From assembly GCF_014268615.1 (NCBI RefSeq), contig NZ_JABWQV010000008.1, positions 1 to 60,453 of the forward strand: a DNA stretch of 60,453 nt, read 5' to 3'. How positions within the stretch are numbered: the first letter of the stretch is position 1; every line of letters starts with the position of its first letter. Below are positions 1 to 8,775 of this stretch, piece by piece. The notes beneath the pieces are model-generated. The model saw only the letters and a program-made list of their open reading frames with translations. It searched no databases and was not told the origin of the DNA. Both the position numbers and the translations under genes were made by a program. This DNA comes from Pseudomonas tehranensis (GTDB lineage Bacteria > Pseudomonadota > Gammaproteobacteria > Pseudomonadales > Pseudomonadaceae).

Positions 1-940
1 CGGCAGGCGCAGTGGCTGCTGAGGCGGTGCCGACTTCGCTGAACTTGCCCTTGCCGTGCAGTTCGTCGAGCAGTGATTCGAACTCGTGATCGCTGATCAG
101 GTCGCTGCCCGCTGCGGCGGCGGCAGGCTTGGCTGGGGTCGGCGCCGAAGCGATGGCCGAATCCAGTGCGTCCACGGCAAAGTTGCCCTTGCCGTGCAAC
201 TGATCGAGCAAAGCCTCGAACTCATCGTCGGTAATATCGGAGTTGTCGCCCGCTGCTTTCGGGGCGGCCGGGGCACTCGGGGGGACGACTGCATCCACGG
301 CGAACTGGCCCTTGCCGTGAAGCTGATCGAGCAGCGACTCGAACTCGGCGTCGGTGATTTCATCGCTGGTGGCGGCATCGGCGGCCGGCGCAGCCGGGGC
401 AGCAGGCGCCGCCGGAGCCTGGGCTTGGGCCTTGACGGCGTTCAGCGAGTCCAGCAGTTGTTCGAATTCGTTATCGGTGATGTCGCCTGATTCCTCGGCG
501 ACCGGTTCCTCAACCACTGGCGCGGCTACCGGTGCAGCCTCGTCAGCCGACTGCGGCTCGGCCAGGCGCGACAGCGCGGCGAGCAACTCAGGCGTAGCAG
601 CGGTGATCGGTGAGCGCTCGCGCACTTCACTGAACATACTGTTGACCGCATCCAGCGCTTCGAGCACCACGTCCATCAATTCCGAGTCAACGCGACGCTC
701 ACCCTTGCGCAGGATGTCGAACACGTTCTCGGCAATGTGACAGCACTCCACCAGCTCATTGAGCTGGAGGAAGCCGGCGCCTCCTTTTACAGTGTGGAAA
801 CCGCGAAAAATTGCATTGAGCAGATCCGCATCATCCGGTCGGCTTTCCAGCTCGACCAGTTGTTCGGAAAGTTGCTCTAGAATCTCGCCGGCCTCAACCA
901 GGAAATCCTGAAGGATCTCTTCATCGGCGCCGAAGCTCAT
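1..940 (-). CDS. cheA: Chemotaxis histidine kinase CheA, N-terminal part (cut by window edge)
   Basis: This is the first 313 residues of CheA, the cytoplasmic kinase that passes phosphate from its P1 domain to CheY. P1 is plain at the N-terminus: the phospho-acceptor is His49 in the motif FHTVKGGAGF. After about residue 110 the chain becomes an Ala/Pro-rich linker carrying four copies of an acidic helix motif (see the repeat entry). The P2 to P5 domains, including the ATPase, lie beyond the left edge. The start ATG at 940 is 30 nt past the cheZ stop, so cheY, cheZ and cheA read as one unit. Identification is secure from P1 and the neighbours. Confidence 0.95.
   Translation of the reverse strand, partial: MSFGADEEILQDFLVEAGEILEQLSEQLVELESRPDDADLLNAIFRGFHTVKGGAGFLQLNELVECCHIAENVFDILRKGERRVDSELMDVVLEALDAVNSMFSEVRERSPITAATPELLAALSRLAEPQSADEAAPVAAPVVEEPVAEESGDITDNEFEQLLDSLNAVKAQAQAPAAPAAPAAPAADAATSDEITDAEFESLLDQLHGKGQFAVDAVVPPSAPAAPKAAGDNSDITDDEFEALLDQLHGKGNFAVDALDSAIASAPTPAKPAAAAAGSDLISDHEFESLLDELHGKGKFSEVGTASAATAPA
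52..483 (-). repeat. Four imperfect in-frame repeats in the CheA linker
   Basis: Four copies of a motif of the form (I)-T/S-D-x-E-F-E-x-L-L-D-x-L-H-G-K-G start near CheA residues 153, 194, 235 and 280, about 41-45 residues apart. Approximate nucleotides are 439-483, 312-361, 190-238 and 52-100. The copies are separated by Ala/Pro-rich spacers. The copy nearest P1 is shortest and ends in DSLN instead of the DQLHGKG type. The spacing suggests a beads-on-a-string linker; its binding partner is unknown to me. Confidence 0.85.
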
Positions 941-970
941 TAATGGCTGCTCCTAAAACAGGGCTAAAAC

Positions 971-1756
971 TCAGAATCCAAGGCTGGACAGCAAATCGTC
1001 CACATCGTCCTGACCGGACATAACGTCTTCTCTTTTATCGGCATGAATCTGCGGACCTTCACCCTGAGAGAGATGTTTTTGTGGATCTTTTTCAGCAAGT
1101 ATCGCTTCACGGTCGTGTTCGATGCCTGCAAAGCGGTCGACCTGGCTGGCCATCAACACCAGTTTGAGCAGGTTGCTTTCCACTTCGGTGACCAGTTGGG
1201 TTACCCGTTTGATCACCTGGCCGGTCAGGTCTTGATAGTCCTGAGCCAGCAGAATGTCGTTGAGGTTGCTCGCCACAGCACGGTTCTCGGTGCTGCTGCG
1301 CGTCAGGAAACCGTCAACCCGACGGGCCAGGTCCCGAAACTCCTCAGCGCCGACTTCACGCCGCATGAAGCGGCCCCAGTCGGTGCTCAAGGCCTGGGCT
1401 TCATCGCTCAGGCCATTGACCAGCGGCGTTGCGCTCTCCACCAGGTCCATGGTGCGGTTGGCCGCGGCCTCGGTCAGCTTGACCACATAACCCAGACGCT
1501 CGGTCGCATCAGTGATCTGCGAGACCTCCTCGGCCTGCGGCATGTTTGGATCGATCTGAAAATTGACAATCGCGCTGTGCAGTTCACGCGTGAGCTTGCC
1601 CACTTCCTGATACAGACCGCGGTCACGGGTCTGGTTGAGCTCATGGATCATTTGAACCGCATCGCCAAAGCGGCCTTTTTCAAGGCTGTCGACCAGTTCG
1701 CGGGCATGTTTTTTCAGGGTCGATTCGAAATCACCCATTGAAGATTCGTTATCCAT
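971..1756 (-). CDS. cheZ: CheZ, phosphatase of CheY-P
   Basis: A 261-residue mostly helical protein that dephosphorylates phospho-CheY at the polar array. The long helical hairpin spans roughly residues 50-200. It includes the family segment ELNQTRDRGLYQEVGKLTREL near residue 45-65 and the active-site stretch LAQDYQDLTGQVIKR near residue 170, whose Gln is expected to position the attacking water. The C-terminal tail DDVDDLLSSLGF is the CheY-binding peptide typical of CheZ. The gene starts 18 nt after the cheY stop, with a G-rich ribosome site very close to the ATG. Confidence 0.95.
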   Translation of the reverse strand: MDNESSMGDFESTLKKHARELVDSLEKGRFGDAVQMIHELNQTRDRGLYQEVGKLTRELHSAIVNFQIDPNMPQAEEVSQITDATERLGYVVKLTEAAANRTMDLVESATPLVNGLSDEAQALSTDWGRFMRREVGAEEFRDLARRVDGFLTRSSTENRAVASNLNDILLAQDYQDLTGQVIKRVTQLVTEVESNLLKLVLMASQVDRFAGIEHDREAILAEKDPQKHLSQGEGPQIHADKREDVMSGQDDVDDLLSSLGF

Positions 1757-1774
1757 AGCTCCCCCGTGGCGCCG

Positions 1775-2146
1775 TTAACCGATGCGTTCGAAGATTTTTT
1801 CGATCTTCTCTTTCAACGCCTGGGCCGTGAAGGGTTTGACCACGTAGCCGTTCACACCGGCCTGGGCCGCTTCGATGATCTGCTCGCGCTTGGCTTCGGC
1901 AGTGACCATCAGCACCGGAAGGTGCTTGAGTTTTTCGTCGGCGCGCACATGGCGCAGCAAGTCGATACCGGTCATGCCGGGCATGTTCCAGTCAGTCACC
2001 AGAAAGTCGATGCTTCCGCTGTTGAGAACCGGAATGGCAGTGGTGCCATCGTCGGCCTCGACCGTGTTGGTGAACCCAAGGTCACGCAACAGGTTTTTTA
2101 TGATCCGCCGCATCGTTGAGAAGTCATCAACGATGAGGATTTTCAT
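1775..2146 (-). CDS. cheY: CheY, single-domain chemotaxis response regulator
   Basis: A 123-residue receiver domain that, when phosphorylated by CheA, binds FliM/FliN and reverses the motor. Visible landmarks are IVDD near the start, the phospho-acceptor Asp in VTDWNMPG, the conserved Thr/Ala of MVTAEA and the Lys of VVKPF. I place the start at the ATG at 2146 because MKILIVDD matches CheY. The upstream in-frame TTG at 2170 overlaps the GGAGGT ribosome-site-like stretch. The gene lies 166 nt after fliA, a gap in which I found no convincing sigma28 promoter. Confidence 0.95.
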   Translation of the reverse strand: MKILIVDDFSTMRRIIKNLLRDLGFTNTVEADDGTTAIPVLNSGSIDFLVTDWNMPGMTGIDLLRHVRADEKLKHLPVLMVTAEAKREQIIEAAQAGVNGYVVKPFTAQALKEKIEKIFERIG

Positions 2147-2292
2147 GTTCTTGTCCAATTCGACCTCCAAGCAGTCTTAAACGCGCCCAGCACCTGAACG
2201 CGCCATTTCAATCATTCCGGCACAACACTCGACAACGGTCTGGAGGACAACGGAGAGAGACTGGCTCAGCGCATACCAGGCCAGACTCGTTC

Positions 2293-2310
2293 GCAGTGTC
2301 CCCACACTGC
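2293..2310 (-). repeat. Perfect 7-bp inverted repeat just after fliA
   Basis: GCAGTGT and ACACTGC flank a 4-nt loop, directly past the fliA stop codon at 2313. It would form a compact RNA hairpin on either strand, but no T-run follows. It could be a 3' stability element or weak terminator between fliA and cheY rather than a full intrinsic terminator. Confidence 0.5.
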
Positions 2311-2312
2311 TG

Positions 2313-3056
2313 TCAGCGCGCTCGCCACTCCCCCAAACGCCCCCGCAAACGGGCCGCGCACTGGCTGTGTAACTGGCTGACCCGCGATTCGCTGACCCCC
2401 AGGACCTCACCGATTTCCTTGAGGTTCAGCTCTTCGTCGTAGTACAGCGCCAAGACCAGTCGCTCACGCTCCGGCAAATTGGCAATCGCATCCGCCAGCG
2501 CGCTCTGGAAACGTTCATCTTCCAGGTCACGCGATGGCTCCATGTGAGCACTCGCGCCGTCCTCGTGCAGCCCTTCGTGTTCGCCGTCCTGCAACAGGTC
2601 GTCGAAACTGAACAGGCGACTGCCCAAGGTATCGTTCAAAATCCCGTAATAATCGTCGAGACTCAATTGGAGTTCGGCCGCAACCTCATGATCTTTAGCG
2701 TCACGCCCGGTTTTAGCTTCAATGGCGCGAATGGCATCACTGACCATGCGGGTATTGCGGTGCACCGAACGCGGTGCCCAGTCGCCCTTGCGGACTTCGT
2801 CGAGCATCGCCCCGCGAATGCGAATACCGGCATAGGTCTCAAAGCTGGCGCCCTTGCTCGCGTCGTATTTGTTCGAGACTTCGAGCAGGCCGATCATGCC
2901 CGCCTGGATCAAGTCCTCGACCTGGACACTGGCCGGCAACCGCGCCAGCAAGTGATAGGCGATACGCTTGACCAGAGGCGCATAACGCTCAATCAATTCG
3001 TACTGGGCGTCCCGTGCCGATTTTTTGTAGAGATGGTTGTAACCGCTGGCTGTCAT
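2313..3056 (-). CDS. fliA: Sigma-28 factor FliA
   Basis: A 247-residue alternative sigma factor that directs RNA polymerase to late flagellar promoters such as that of fliC; in the family it is held by FlgM until the hook is finished. Region 2 is seen in ERYAPLVKRIAYHLLARLP and VEDLIQAGMIGLLE (about residues 23-60). Region 3 includes RGAMLDEVRKGDWAPRSV. Region 4 is the helix-turn-helix in LNLKEIGEVLGVSESRVSQL near residues 210-230. The start overlaps the end of fleN by 4 nt (ATGA), which indicates translational coupling. Two FliA-type promoters are recognisable in this window, before fliC and fliS. Confidence 0.98.
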   Translation of the reverse strand: MTASGYNHLYKKSARDAQYELIERYAPLVKRIAYHLLARLPASVQVEDLIQAGMIGLLEVSNKYDASKGASFETYAGIRIRGAMLDEVRKGDWAPRSVHRNTRMVSDAIRAIEAKTGRDAKDHEVAAELQLSLDDYYGILNDTLGSRLFSFDDLLQDGEHEGLHEDGASAHMEPSRDLEDERFQSALADAIANLPERERLVLALYYDEELNLKEIGEVLGVSESRVSQLHSQCAARLRGRLGEWRAR

Positions 3057-3883
3057 AGCACGGGCCCTGCTGTTTGTTGCACGAGACGCTCGACGAAAAA
3101 CTCCAGATGCCCGCGAGGGTTGGCCGGCAATGGCCAGGTATCAACCTTCTGGGCAATAGCCTTGAACGCCAGTGCGCATTTGGAACGGGGGAAAGCTTCA
3201 TAAACCGCACGTTGCTTCTGGACGGCCTTGCGTACGCTTTCGTCGTAGGGCACTGCGCCGACGTATTGTAGGGCGACGTCCAGGAAGCGATCCGTGACCT
3301 TTGTCAACTTGGCGAACAGGTTGCGTCCTTCCTGCGGGCTCTGGGCCATGTTGGCCAGGACGCGGAAGCGGTTCATGCCGTAGTCACGGTTCAGTAATTT
3401 GATCAGGGCATAGGCGTCGGTGATGGACGTCGGTTCGTCGCAGACCACCAGCAAGACTTCCTGGGCAGCGCGTACGAAACTGACGACCGAATCACCGATA
3501 CCGGCAGCGGTGTCGATCACCAGCACATCGAGGTTGTCACCGATGTCGCTGAAGGCCTGGATCAGACCAGCGTGTTGAGCTGGAGTCAGATGAACCATGC
3601 TCTGGGTGCCCGAGGCAGCCGGCACGATGCGAATCCCGCCGGGACCCTGCAGTAGCACGTCGCGCAGTTCGCAGCGCCCCTCTATCACGTCCGCCAGCGT
3701 GCGCTTGGGAGTGAGCCCCAGCAGCACATCGACGTTCGCCAGGCCCAGGTCGGCGTCCAGCAGCATGACCCGTCGGCCAAGCTCTGCCAGAGCCAGGGAC
3801 AAGTTCACTGACACGTTAGTCTTGCCGACGCCACCTTTGCCGCCGGTCACCGCGATCACCTGTACGGGATGCATGCTGCCCAT
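3053..3883 (-). CDS. fleN: FleN (FlhG), MinD-like ATPase controlling flagellar number
   Basis: A 276-residue ParA/MinD-type ATPase. In pseudomonads FleN binds FleQ and dampens its activity so that few polar flagella are made. The deviant Walker A motif GGKGGVGK is at residues 14-21, and the Walker B-like LLDADLGLANVD and VIDTAAG segments follow. The C-terminal region ends in a Gln/Val-rich stretch. The first ATG at 3883 is used; the ATG three codons later is possible. The gap of 117 nt to flhF is the largest inside this operon, and I saw no clear promoter in it. Confidence 0.97.
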   Translation of the reverse strand: MGSMHPVQVIAVTGGKGGVGKTNVSVNLSLALAELGRRVMLLDADLGLANVDVLLGLTPKRTLADVIEGRCELRDVLLQGPGGIRIVPAASGTQSMVHLTPAQHAGLIQAFSDIGDNLDVLVIDTAAGIGDSVVSFVRAAQEVLLVVCDEPTSITDAYALIKLLNRDYGMNRFRVLANMAQSPQEGRNLFAKLTKVTDRFLDVALQYVGAVPYDESVRKAVQKQRAVYEAFPRSKCALAFKAIAQKVDTWPLPANPRGHLEFFVERLVQQTAGPVL

Positions 3884-4000
3884 GTTCGTTCTTTACCTTG
3901 TCTTACTTAGACGGAGGCCACATTACTGGCTGCGCGCTCGCATGAAGGAACAATGCATGGCAGACCATCGATGTAGGTACAAAAAATATTCATGATTACC

Positions 4001-5350
4001 TCAGCCGACCTGCTTGGTCGGGCTGTGGTAGATGTCAGCGAACATATCAGCCATGGCTTCTTCGCTGGGTTCTTCCTGCATTTGCACACTCACGGCACGA
4101 CTGACCAGTTGATGACGGCGCGGCAGATGTAAATCATCCGGGATCCGCGGCCCGTCGGTCAGGTAGGCCACCGGTAAATCATGACCGATCGCCAGGCTCA
4201 ACACCTCGCCCAGGCTTGCCGTTTCGTCCAGCTTAGTCAGGATGCAACCGGCCAGCCCGCAGCGTTTGTAGCTGTGGTATGCGGCGGTTAGAACCTGTTT
4301 CTGGCTGGTGGTTGCCAACACGAGATAATTTTTTGACCGGATACCACGCCCGGCCAGGCTTTCAAGCTGCATGCGCAGGGCCGGATCGCTGGCTTGCAGG
4401 CCGGCGGTATCAATCAGCACGACGCGCTTGCGCAGCAGCGGCTCCAGCGCCTGGGCCAGGGACTGGCCCGGATCCACATGGGTCACCGACACATTGAGGA
4501 TCCGACCCAAGGTTTTGAGTTGTTCCTGGGCACCGATACGGAAACTGTCCATGCTCACCAGGGCGATGCTCTGGGCGCCGTACTTGAGTACATAACGCGC
4601 CGCGAGCTTGGCCAGGGTGGTGGTCTTGCCCATGCCGGCCGGGCCGACCATGGCAATGACTCCGCCCTCTTCCAGCGGCTCGACTTCCGGGGTGGCGATC
4701 ATCCGCGCCAGGTGCGCCAGCAACATGCGCCAGGCCTGACGGGGTTCTTCGATATCGTTGATCAGCGCCAGCAGGTCGCGGGACAACGGGCCGGACAAGC
4801 CGATGCGTTGCAGGCGACGCCACAGATTAGCCTGGGCCGGACGGTTGCCTTGCAACTGGTTCCAGGCCAGGGAGCCGAGCTGAACTTCCATCAGTTCACG
4901 CAGGCTGTTGAGTTCAAAGCGCATCGACTCCAGGGCCCGCGGGTCGACGCCACCGCCTGACGCAGCCTGAACCGGTGCCGGACGACGCGGCTCGGCCTTG
5001 GCCTGCTCGACCAGCGGCTCGGCAGCGGTCAACGGCAGTCCGGCGGTCAGTGGCTGGCCGGCGAACAATTGACGATTAGTGCCCGCGCTGGCTTCGCCGT
5101 CGGTGCTGCGCAAGCTCAATTCGGCCTGAGCACTGGCGATGCGCGACTGGGTCTTGCGTAGCTCATCCTCGAGTTCCATGTTGGGAACCCGCGGGGCCAG
5201 CGCCGACAATTTGTAATCCAGAGCCGCCGTCAGCTCGACACCGCCGGCGATCCGACGGTTGCCGATGATGGCGGCTTCAGCGCCCAGCTCGTCACGAACC
5301 AGCTTCATGGCCTGACGCATATCGGCGGCGAAAAAACGCTTCACTTGCAT
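4001..5350 (-). CDS. flhF: FlhF, SRP-type GTPase placing the flagellum at the pole
   Basis: A 449-residue protein of the SRP54/FtsY GTPase class that localises flagellar assembly to the pole. The basic N-terminus starts MQVKRFFAADMRQAMKLVR. A variable linker follows (about 70-150), then a helical N domain and the G domain. Motif G1 is GPAGMGKTTTLAKLAARY near residue 235, followed by SMDSFRIGAQEQL, the DTAGL motif and the TKLDE motif near residue 365. It begins 11 nt after flhA, so the two are co-transcribed from the sigma54 promoter before flhA. Confidence 0.97.
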   Translation of the reverse strand: MQVKRFFAADMRQAMKLVRDELGAEAAIIGNRRIAGGVELTAALDYKLSALAPRVPNMELEDELRKTQSRIASAQAELSLRSTDGEASAGTNRQLFAGQPLTAGLPLTAAEPLVEQAKAEPRRPAPVQAASGGGVDPRALESMRFELNSLRELMEVQLGSLAWNQLQGNRPAQANLWRRLQRIGLSGPLSRDLLALINDIEEPRQAWRMLLAHLARMIATPEVEPLEEGGVIAMVGPAGMGKTTTLAKLAARYVLKYGAQSIALVSMDSFRIGAQEQLKTLGRILNVSVTHVDPGQSLAQALEPLLRKRVVLIDTAGLQASDPALRMQLESLAGRGIRSKNYLVLATTSQKQVLTAAYHSYKRCGLAGCILTKLDETASLGEVLSLAIGHDLPVAYLTDGPRIPDDLHLPRRHQLVSRAVSVQMQEEPSEEAMADMFADIYHSPTKQVG

Positions 5351-5361
5351 AAACCACTACC

Positions 5362-7491
5362 TCAGCCGTTGGGCCCTACTGTCGCAACGATGGTCACTTG
5401 CTTGTTGTCCGGTATTTCCTGGTACGCCAGCACATGCAGCCCTGGAACCGCGAGGCGCCCGAATCGCGAAAGCATCGCGCGAATCGGACCGGCCACCAGC
5501 AGGATCACCGGTTGGCCTTGCATCTCCTGCCGCTGGGCTGCATCGATCAGCGAACGCTGCAGCTTCTCGGCCATGCTTGGCTCCAGCAGAACGCCCTCTT
5601 CCGAGCCTTGTCCTGCCTTCTGCAGACTATTGAGCAATATCTGTTCCAACCTTGGCTCCAACGTGATCACAGGCAGCTCCGACTCAGTGCCTACAATGCT
5701 TTGGACGATTGCGCGGGATACGCCAACCCGCACCGCAGCCACCAGAGCGGCGGTATCTTGACTCTTGGAAGCGTTGTTGGCGATCGCCTCGGCAATGCTG
5801 CGAATGTCGCGCACCGGCACCTGCTCGGCCAACAGCGCCTGCAACACCTTGAGCAATTGCGACAACGAAACCACACCAGGCACCAGCTCTTCGGCCAGCT
5901 TTGGCGAGCCTTTGGCCAGCACTTGCAGCAATTGCTGGACTTCTTCGTGGCCGATCAGCTCACTGGAGTGCTTGTACAGAATCTGGTTCAAGTGGGTCGC
6001 AACCACGGTACTGGCGTCCACCACGGTATAGCCAAGGGACTGAGCCTGGGCCCGCTGGCTGATTTCGATCCACACCGCTTCCAGGCCAAAAGCCGGATCC
6101 TTGGCGGTAATGCCATTGAGCGAACCGTAGACCTGCCCTGGGTTGATCGCCAGTTCACGGTCCGGGTAGATCTCGGCTTCGGCCAGAATCACGCCCATCA
6201 GCGTCAAGCGATAGGCACTGGGTGCCAGATCGAGGTTGTCACGAATATGGACGGTGGGCATCAGAAACCCCAGGTCCTGGGACAGCTTCTTGCGCACGCC
6301 CTTGATCCGCGCGAGCAACTGACCACCCTGATTGCGGTCCACCAAGGGGATCAGACGGTAACCGACTTCCAGGCCGATCATGTCGATTGGCGTCACGTCG
6401 TCCCAGCCCAGCTCCTTGGTTTCCATGGCGCGAGCCGGCGATGGCAGCAGTTCCTGCTGACGCTTGACCTCCTGCAGGGCCTGAACCTTTTGCACGTTCT
6501 GCTTCTTCCAGAACAGGTAGGCGCCACCCGCCGCCAATGCGGCCATGCTCAGAAACGAGAAATGCGGCATCCCGGGGACCAGGCCCATCACGGCCATCAG
6601 TCCGGCTGCAACGGCCAACGCCTTGGGCGAAGCAAACATCTGCCGGCCGATCTGCTTACCCATGTCTTCGGAGCCGGACGCACGGGTCACCATGATCGCG
6701 GCAGCTGTGGATAACAACAGTGATGGCAATTGCGCCACCAAACCGTCACCAATGGTCAACAGCGCGTAAACCTTGCCGGCATCGCCGAAGGTCATACCGT
6801 GCTGGAAGATACCGACAGCCATACCGCCGATCAGGTTGATGAAGAGGATCAGCAGACCGGCGATGGCGTCACCGCGCACGAATTTGCTGGCACCGTCCAT
6901 GGAGCCGTAGAACTCGGCTTCCTGAGCCACTTCCAGGCGACGGGCCTTGGCCTGGCCCTGGTCGATCAGGCCGGCGTTGAGATCAGCGTCGATTGCCATT
7001 TGCTTGCCGGGCATTGCATCGAGGGTGAAACGCGCGCTCACCTCGGAAATCCGCCCGGCACCCTTGGTCACCACCACGAAGTTGATGATCATCAAAATGG
7101 CGAAGACGACGATACCGACCACGTAGTTTCCGCCAATCACCACCTCACCGAAGGCCTGGATCACCTTACCGGCAGCGGCGTGGCCTTCATGCCCGTGGAT
7201 CATCACCACCCGGGTGGACGCCACGTTGAGCGCCAGACGCATCAGCGTCGCCACCAGCAGAATGGTCGGGAACACTGCAAAATCCAGTGGCCGCAATGCG
7301 TACACACACACCAGCAGTACAACGATGGACAAAGCGATGTTGAACGTGAAGAACACGTCCAGCAGAAACGGTGGCACCGGCAGCATCATCATGGCGAGCA
7401 TGACCAGCAGCAACAACGGCACGCCCAGATTACCCCGGCTGAGGTCGGCTACGTTGCTGCGTGCGGTGCTGAATAACTGAGAGCGATCCAC
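5362..7491 (-). CDS. flhA: FlhA, export-gate membrane protein
   Basis: A 709-residue inner-membrane component of the flagellar type III secretion gate. About eight hydrophobic segments occupy the first 330 residues, and the C-terminal cytoplasmic half forms the docking ring for chaperone-substrate complexes. The family segments GAGRISEVSARFTLDAMPGK and DADLNAG lie in the loop between membrane segments. I choose the GTG at 7491 because VDRSQLF is the usual N-terminus and a GGAACGGGGA ribosome site precedes it. The longer reading to 7569 would run through the sigma54 promoter at 7553-7568. Confidence 0.95.
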   Translation of the reverse strand: MDRSQLFSTARSNVADLSRGNLGVPLLLLVMLAMMMLPVPPFLLDVFFTFNIALSIVVLLVCVYALRPLDFAVFPTILLVATLMRLALNVASTRVVMIHGHEGHAAAGKVIQAFGEVVIGGNYVVGIVVFAILMIINFVVVTKGAGRISEVSARFTLDAMPGKQMAIDADLNAGLIDQGQAKARRLEVAQEAEFYGSMDGASKFVRGDAIAGLLILFINLIGGMAVGIFQHGMTFGDAGKVYALLTIGDGLVAQLPSLLLSTAAAIMVTRASGSEDMGKQIGRQMFASPKALAVAAGLMAVMGLVPGMPHFSFLSMAALAAGGAYLFWKKQNVQKVQALQEVKRQQELLPSPARAMETKELGWDDVTPIDMIGLEVGYRLIPLVDRNQGGQLLARIKGVRKKLSQDLGFLMPTVHIRDNLDLAPSAYRLTLMGVILAEAEIYPDRELAINPGQVYGSLNGITAKDPAFGLEAVWIEISQRAQAQSLGYTVVDASTVVATHLNQILYKHSSELIGHEEVQQLLQVLAKGSPKLAEELVPGVVSLSQLLKVLQALLAEQVPVRDIRSIAEAIANNASKSQDTAALVAAVRVGVSRAIVQSIVGTESELPVITLEPRLEQILLNSLQKAGQGSEEGVLLEPSMAEKLQRSLIDAAQRQEMQGQPVILLVAGPIRAMLSRFGRLAVPGLHVLAYQEIPDNKQVTIVATVGPNG

Positions 7492-7525
7492 CAATAATCC
7501 CCGTTCCTGTGAAGCAAACTTTTGA

Positions 7526-7540
7526 CGCCCGAAACGGGCG
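7526..7540 (-). repeat. GC-rich hairpin at the predicted 5' end of flhA mRNA
   Basis: CGCCCG and CGGGCG are separated by three bases. Counting 12 nt from the -12 box puts the transcription start near 7541-7542, so this stem would sit at the very 5' end of the flhA transcript, 35 nt before the GTG start. No T-run follows, so it is not an intrinsic terminator for flhB. Confidence 0.6.
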
Positions 7541-7552
7541 CAGACGGGGTAT

Positions 7553-7568
7553 TGCAAGAAGCCTTCCA
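7553..7568 (-). promoter_or_regulatory. Sigma54 promoter for flhA-flhF-fleN-fliA
   Basis: TGGAAGGCTTCTTGCA on the minus strand has the -24 GG and -12 GC exactly 10 nt apart and a perfect TTGCA -12 box. It lies between flhB and flhA, 62 nt upstream of the flhA start. FleQ is the expected activator from the known regulation of this operon in pseudomonads. Confidence 0.75.
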
Positions 7569-7635
7569 ACTTTCGTCGGAGGCTGAAATAGAGGCGCTAG
7601 CCAAAGCGCTGAATGCAATCGAGTGGGAGCCCGAA

Positions 7636-8772
7636 TCAGGAGTCGCGGCGCAAATCCGGTGGAATCGGCAAATCCTTGAGAGGCTCGGGGCGCTTGCCCT
7701 TGCCGGCGCGGTGTTGACGGATCTGATAGACGTAAGCCAGCACCTGAGCCACGGCCAGGTACAGGCCGCCAGGAATTTCCTGGTCGAGTTCGGTGGAGTA
7801 GTAAATCGACCGCGCCAAAGCCGGGGATTCAAGCAGCATCACTTCGTTGGCTACGGCGATCTCACGAATTTTCAGCGCCAGGAAATCACTGCCCTTGGCC
7901 AGCAACACCGGGGCATTGCCTTTATCGGGGTCATACTTGAGCGCCACGGCATAGTGGGTGGGGTTGGTGATGACCACGTCGGCGTCCGGGATCGCCGCCA
8001 TCATCCGGCGCTGGGACACTTCACGCTGCAACTGGCGAATCCGTTGTTTGACCTCCGGCTTGCCCTCCTGGTCCTTGTGCTCGTCGCGGATCTCCTGCTT
8101 GGTCATCATCAGCTTCTGCTTGCTCTGATACAGCTGGATCGGCACGTCGATGGCGGCAATCAGAATCAAGCCGCAAGCCATCCACAATGTACTCCAGCCC
8201 ACCAACTGCACGCTGTGGATGATCGCCTGCTCCAAGGGTTCATGGGCGATGCGCAGCAAGTCGTCGATATCAGCCTGCAGTACCGTCAGCGCTACGAACA
8301 GGATCAGGAGGAACTTGCCGAGCGCCTTGAGCAGTTCAATCAGCGCCGTGCTGGAAAACATTCGCTTGAGGCCGTTAGCCGGGTTCATCCGACTGAACTT
8401 GGGGGCCAGGCTCTTGCCGGCAAACAGCCAGCCTCCGAGGGAGATCGGACCAATAATGGCCGCCAGCAGGAGAAAGATCAGAACCGGTTGCACGGCCAGG
8501 ATCGCGATCTTGCCGGAGTGCAGCAGGTATTGCCCCATGGCACCGGGACTGAGCAGTACCTCGCGGGGCAGGGAAAAATTCAGGCGCATGATTTCCAGCA
8601 GATCCAGGGCCAGCCCGCCGCCATAAATCAATAATCCACCGACCCCGGCCATCGTCACCGCCAGGGTGTTGAGCTCCTTGGAGCGCGCAATCTCACCTTT
8701 GTCCCGGGATTCTTTCTTGCGCTTCTCCGTGGGGTCTTCTGTCTTGTCCTGACCACTCTCGCTTTCGGCCAT
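7636..8772 (-). CDS. flhB: FlhB, export switch protein
   Basis: A 378-residue export-gate protein with four transmembrane segments in the first 215 residues and a cytoplasmic autocleaving domain. The cleavage motif NPTH is present in VVITNPTHYAVALKYD near residue 270. Cleavage there switches export from rod/hook to filament substrates when FliK signals hook completion. The N-terminus is charged (EDPTEKRKKESRDKGEIARSKEL), as usual. It follows fliR by 3 nt and closes the fliLMNOPQR-flhB operon. Confidence 0.97.
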   Translation of the reverse strand: MAESESGQDKTEDPTEKRKKESRDKGEIARSKELNTLAVTMAGVGGLLIYGGGLALDLLEIMRLNFSLPREVLLSPGAMGQYLLHSGKIAILAVQPVLIFLLLAAIIGPISLGGWLFAGKSLAPKFSRMNPANGLKRMFSSTALIELLKALGKFLLILFVALTVLQADIDDLLRIAHEPLEQAIIHSVQLVGWSTLWMACGLILIAAIDVPIQLYQSKQKLMMTKQEIRDEHKDQEGKPEVKQRIRQLQREVSQRRMMAAIPDADVVITNPTHYAVALKYDPDKGNAPVLLAKGSDFLALKIREIAVANEVMLLESPALARSIYYSTELDQEIPGGLYLAVAQVLAYVYQIRQHRAGKGKRPEPLKDLPIPPDLRRDS

Positions 8773-8775
8773 GGT

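Noticed and set aside
2147..2312. Sigma28 promoter before cheY
   Set aside because: Only a partial GCCGGAAT-like -10 was found and no TAAA box stands 11 nt upstream.
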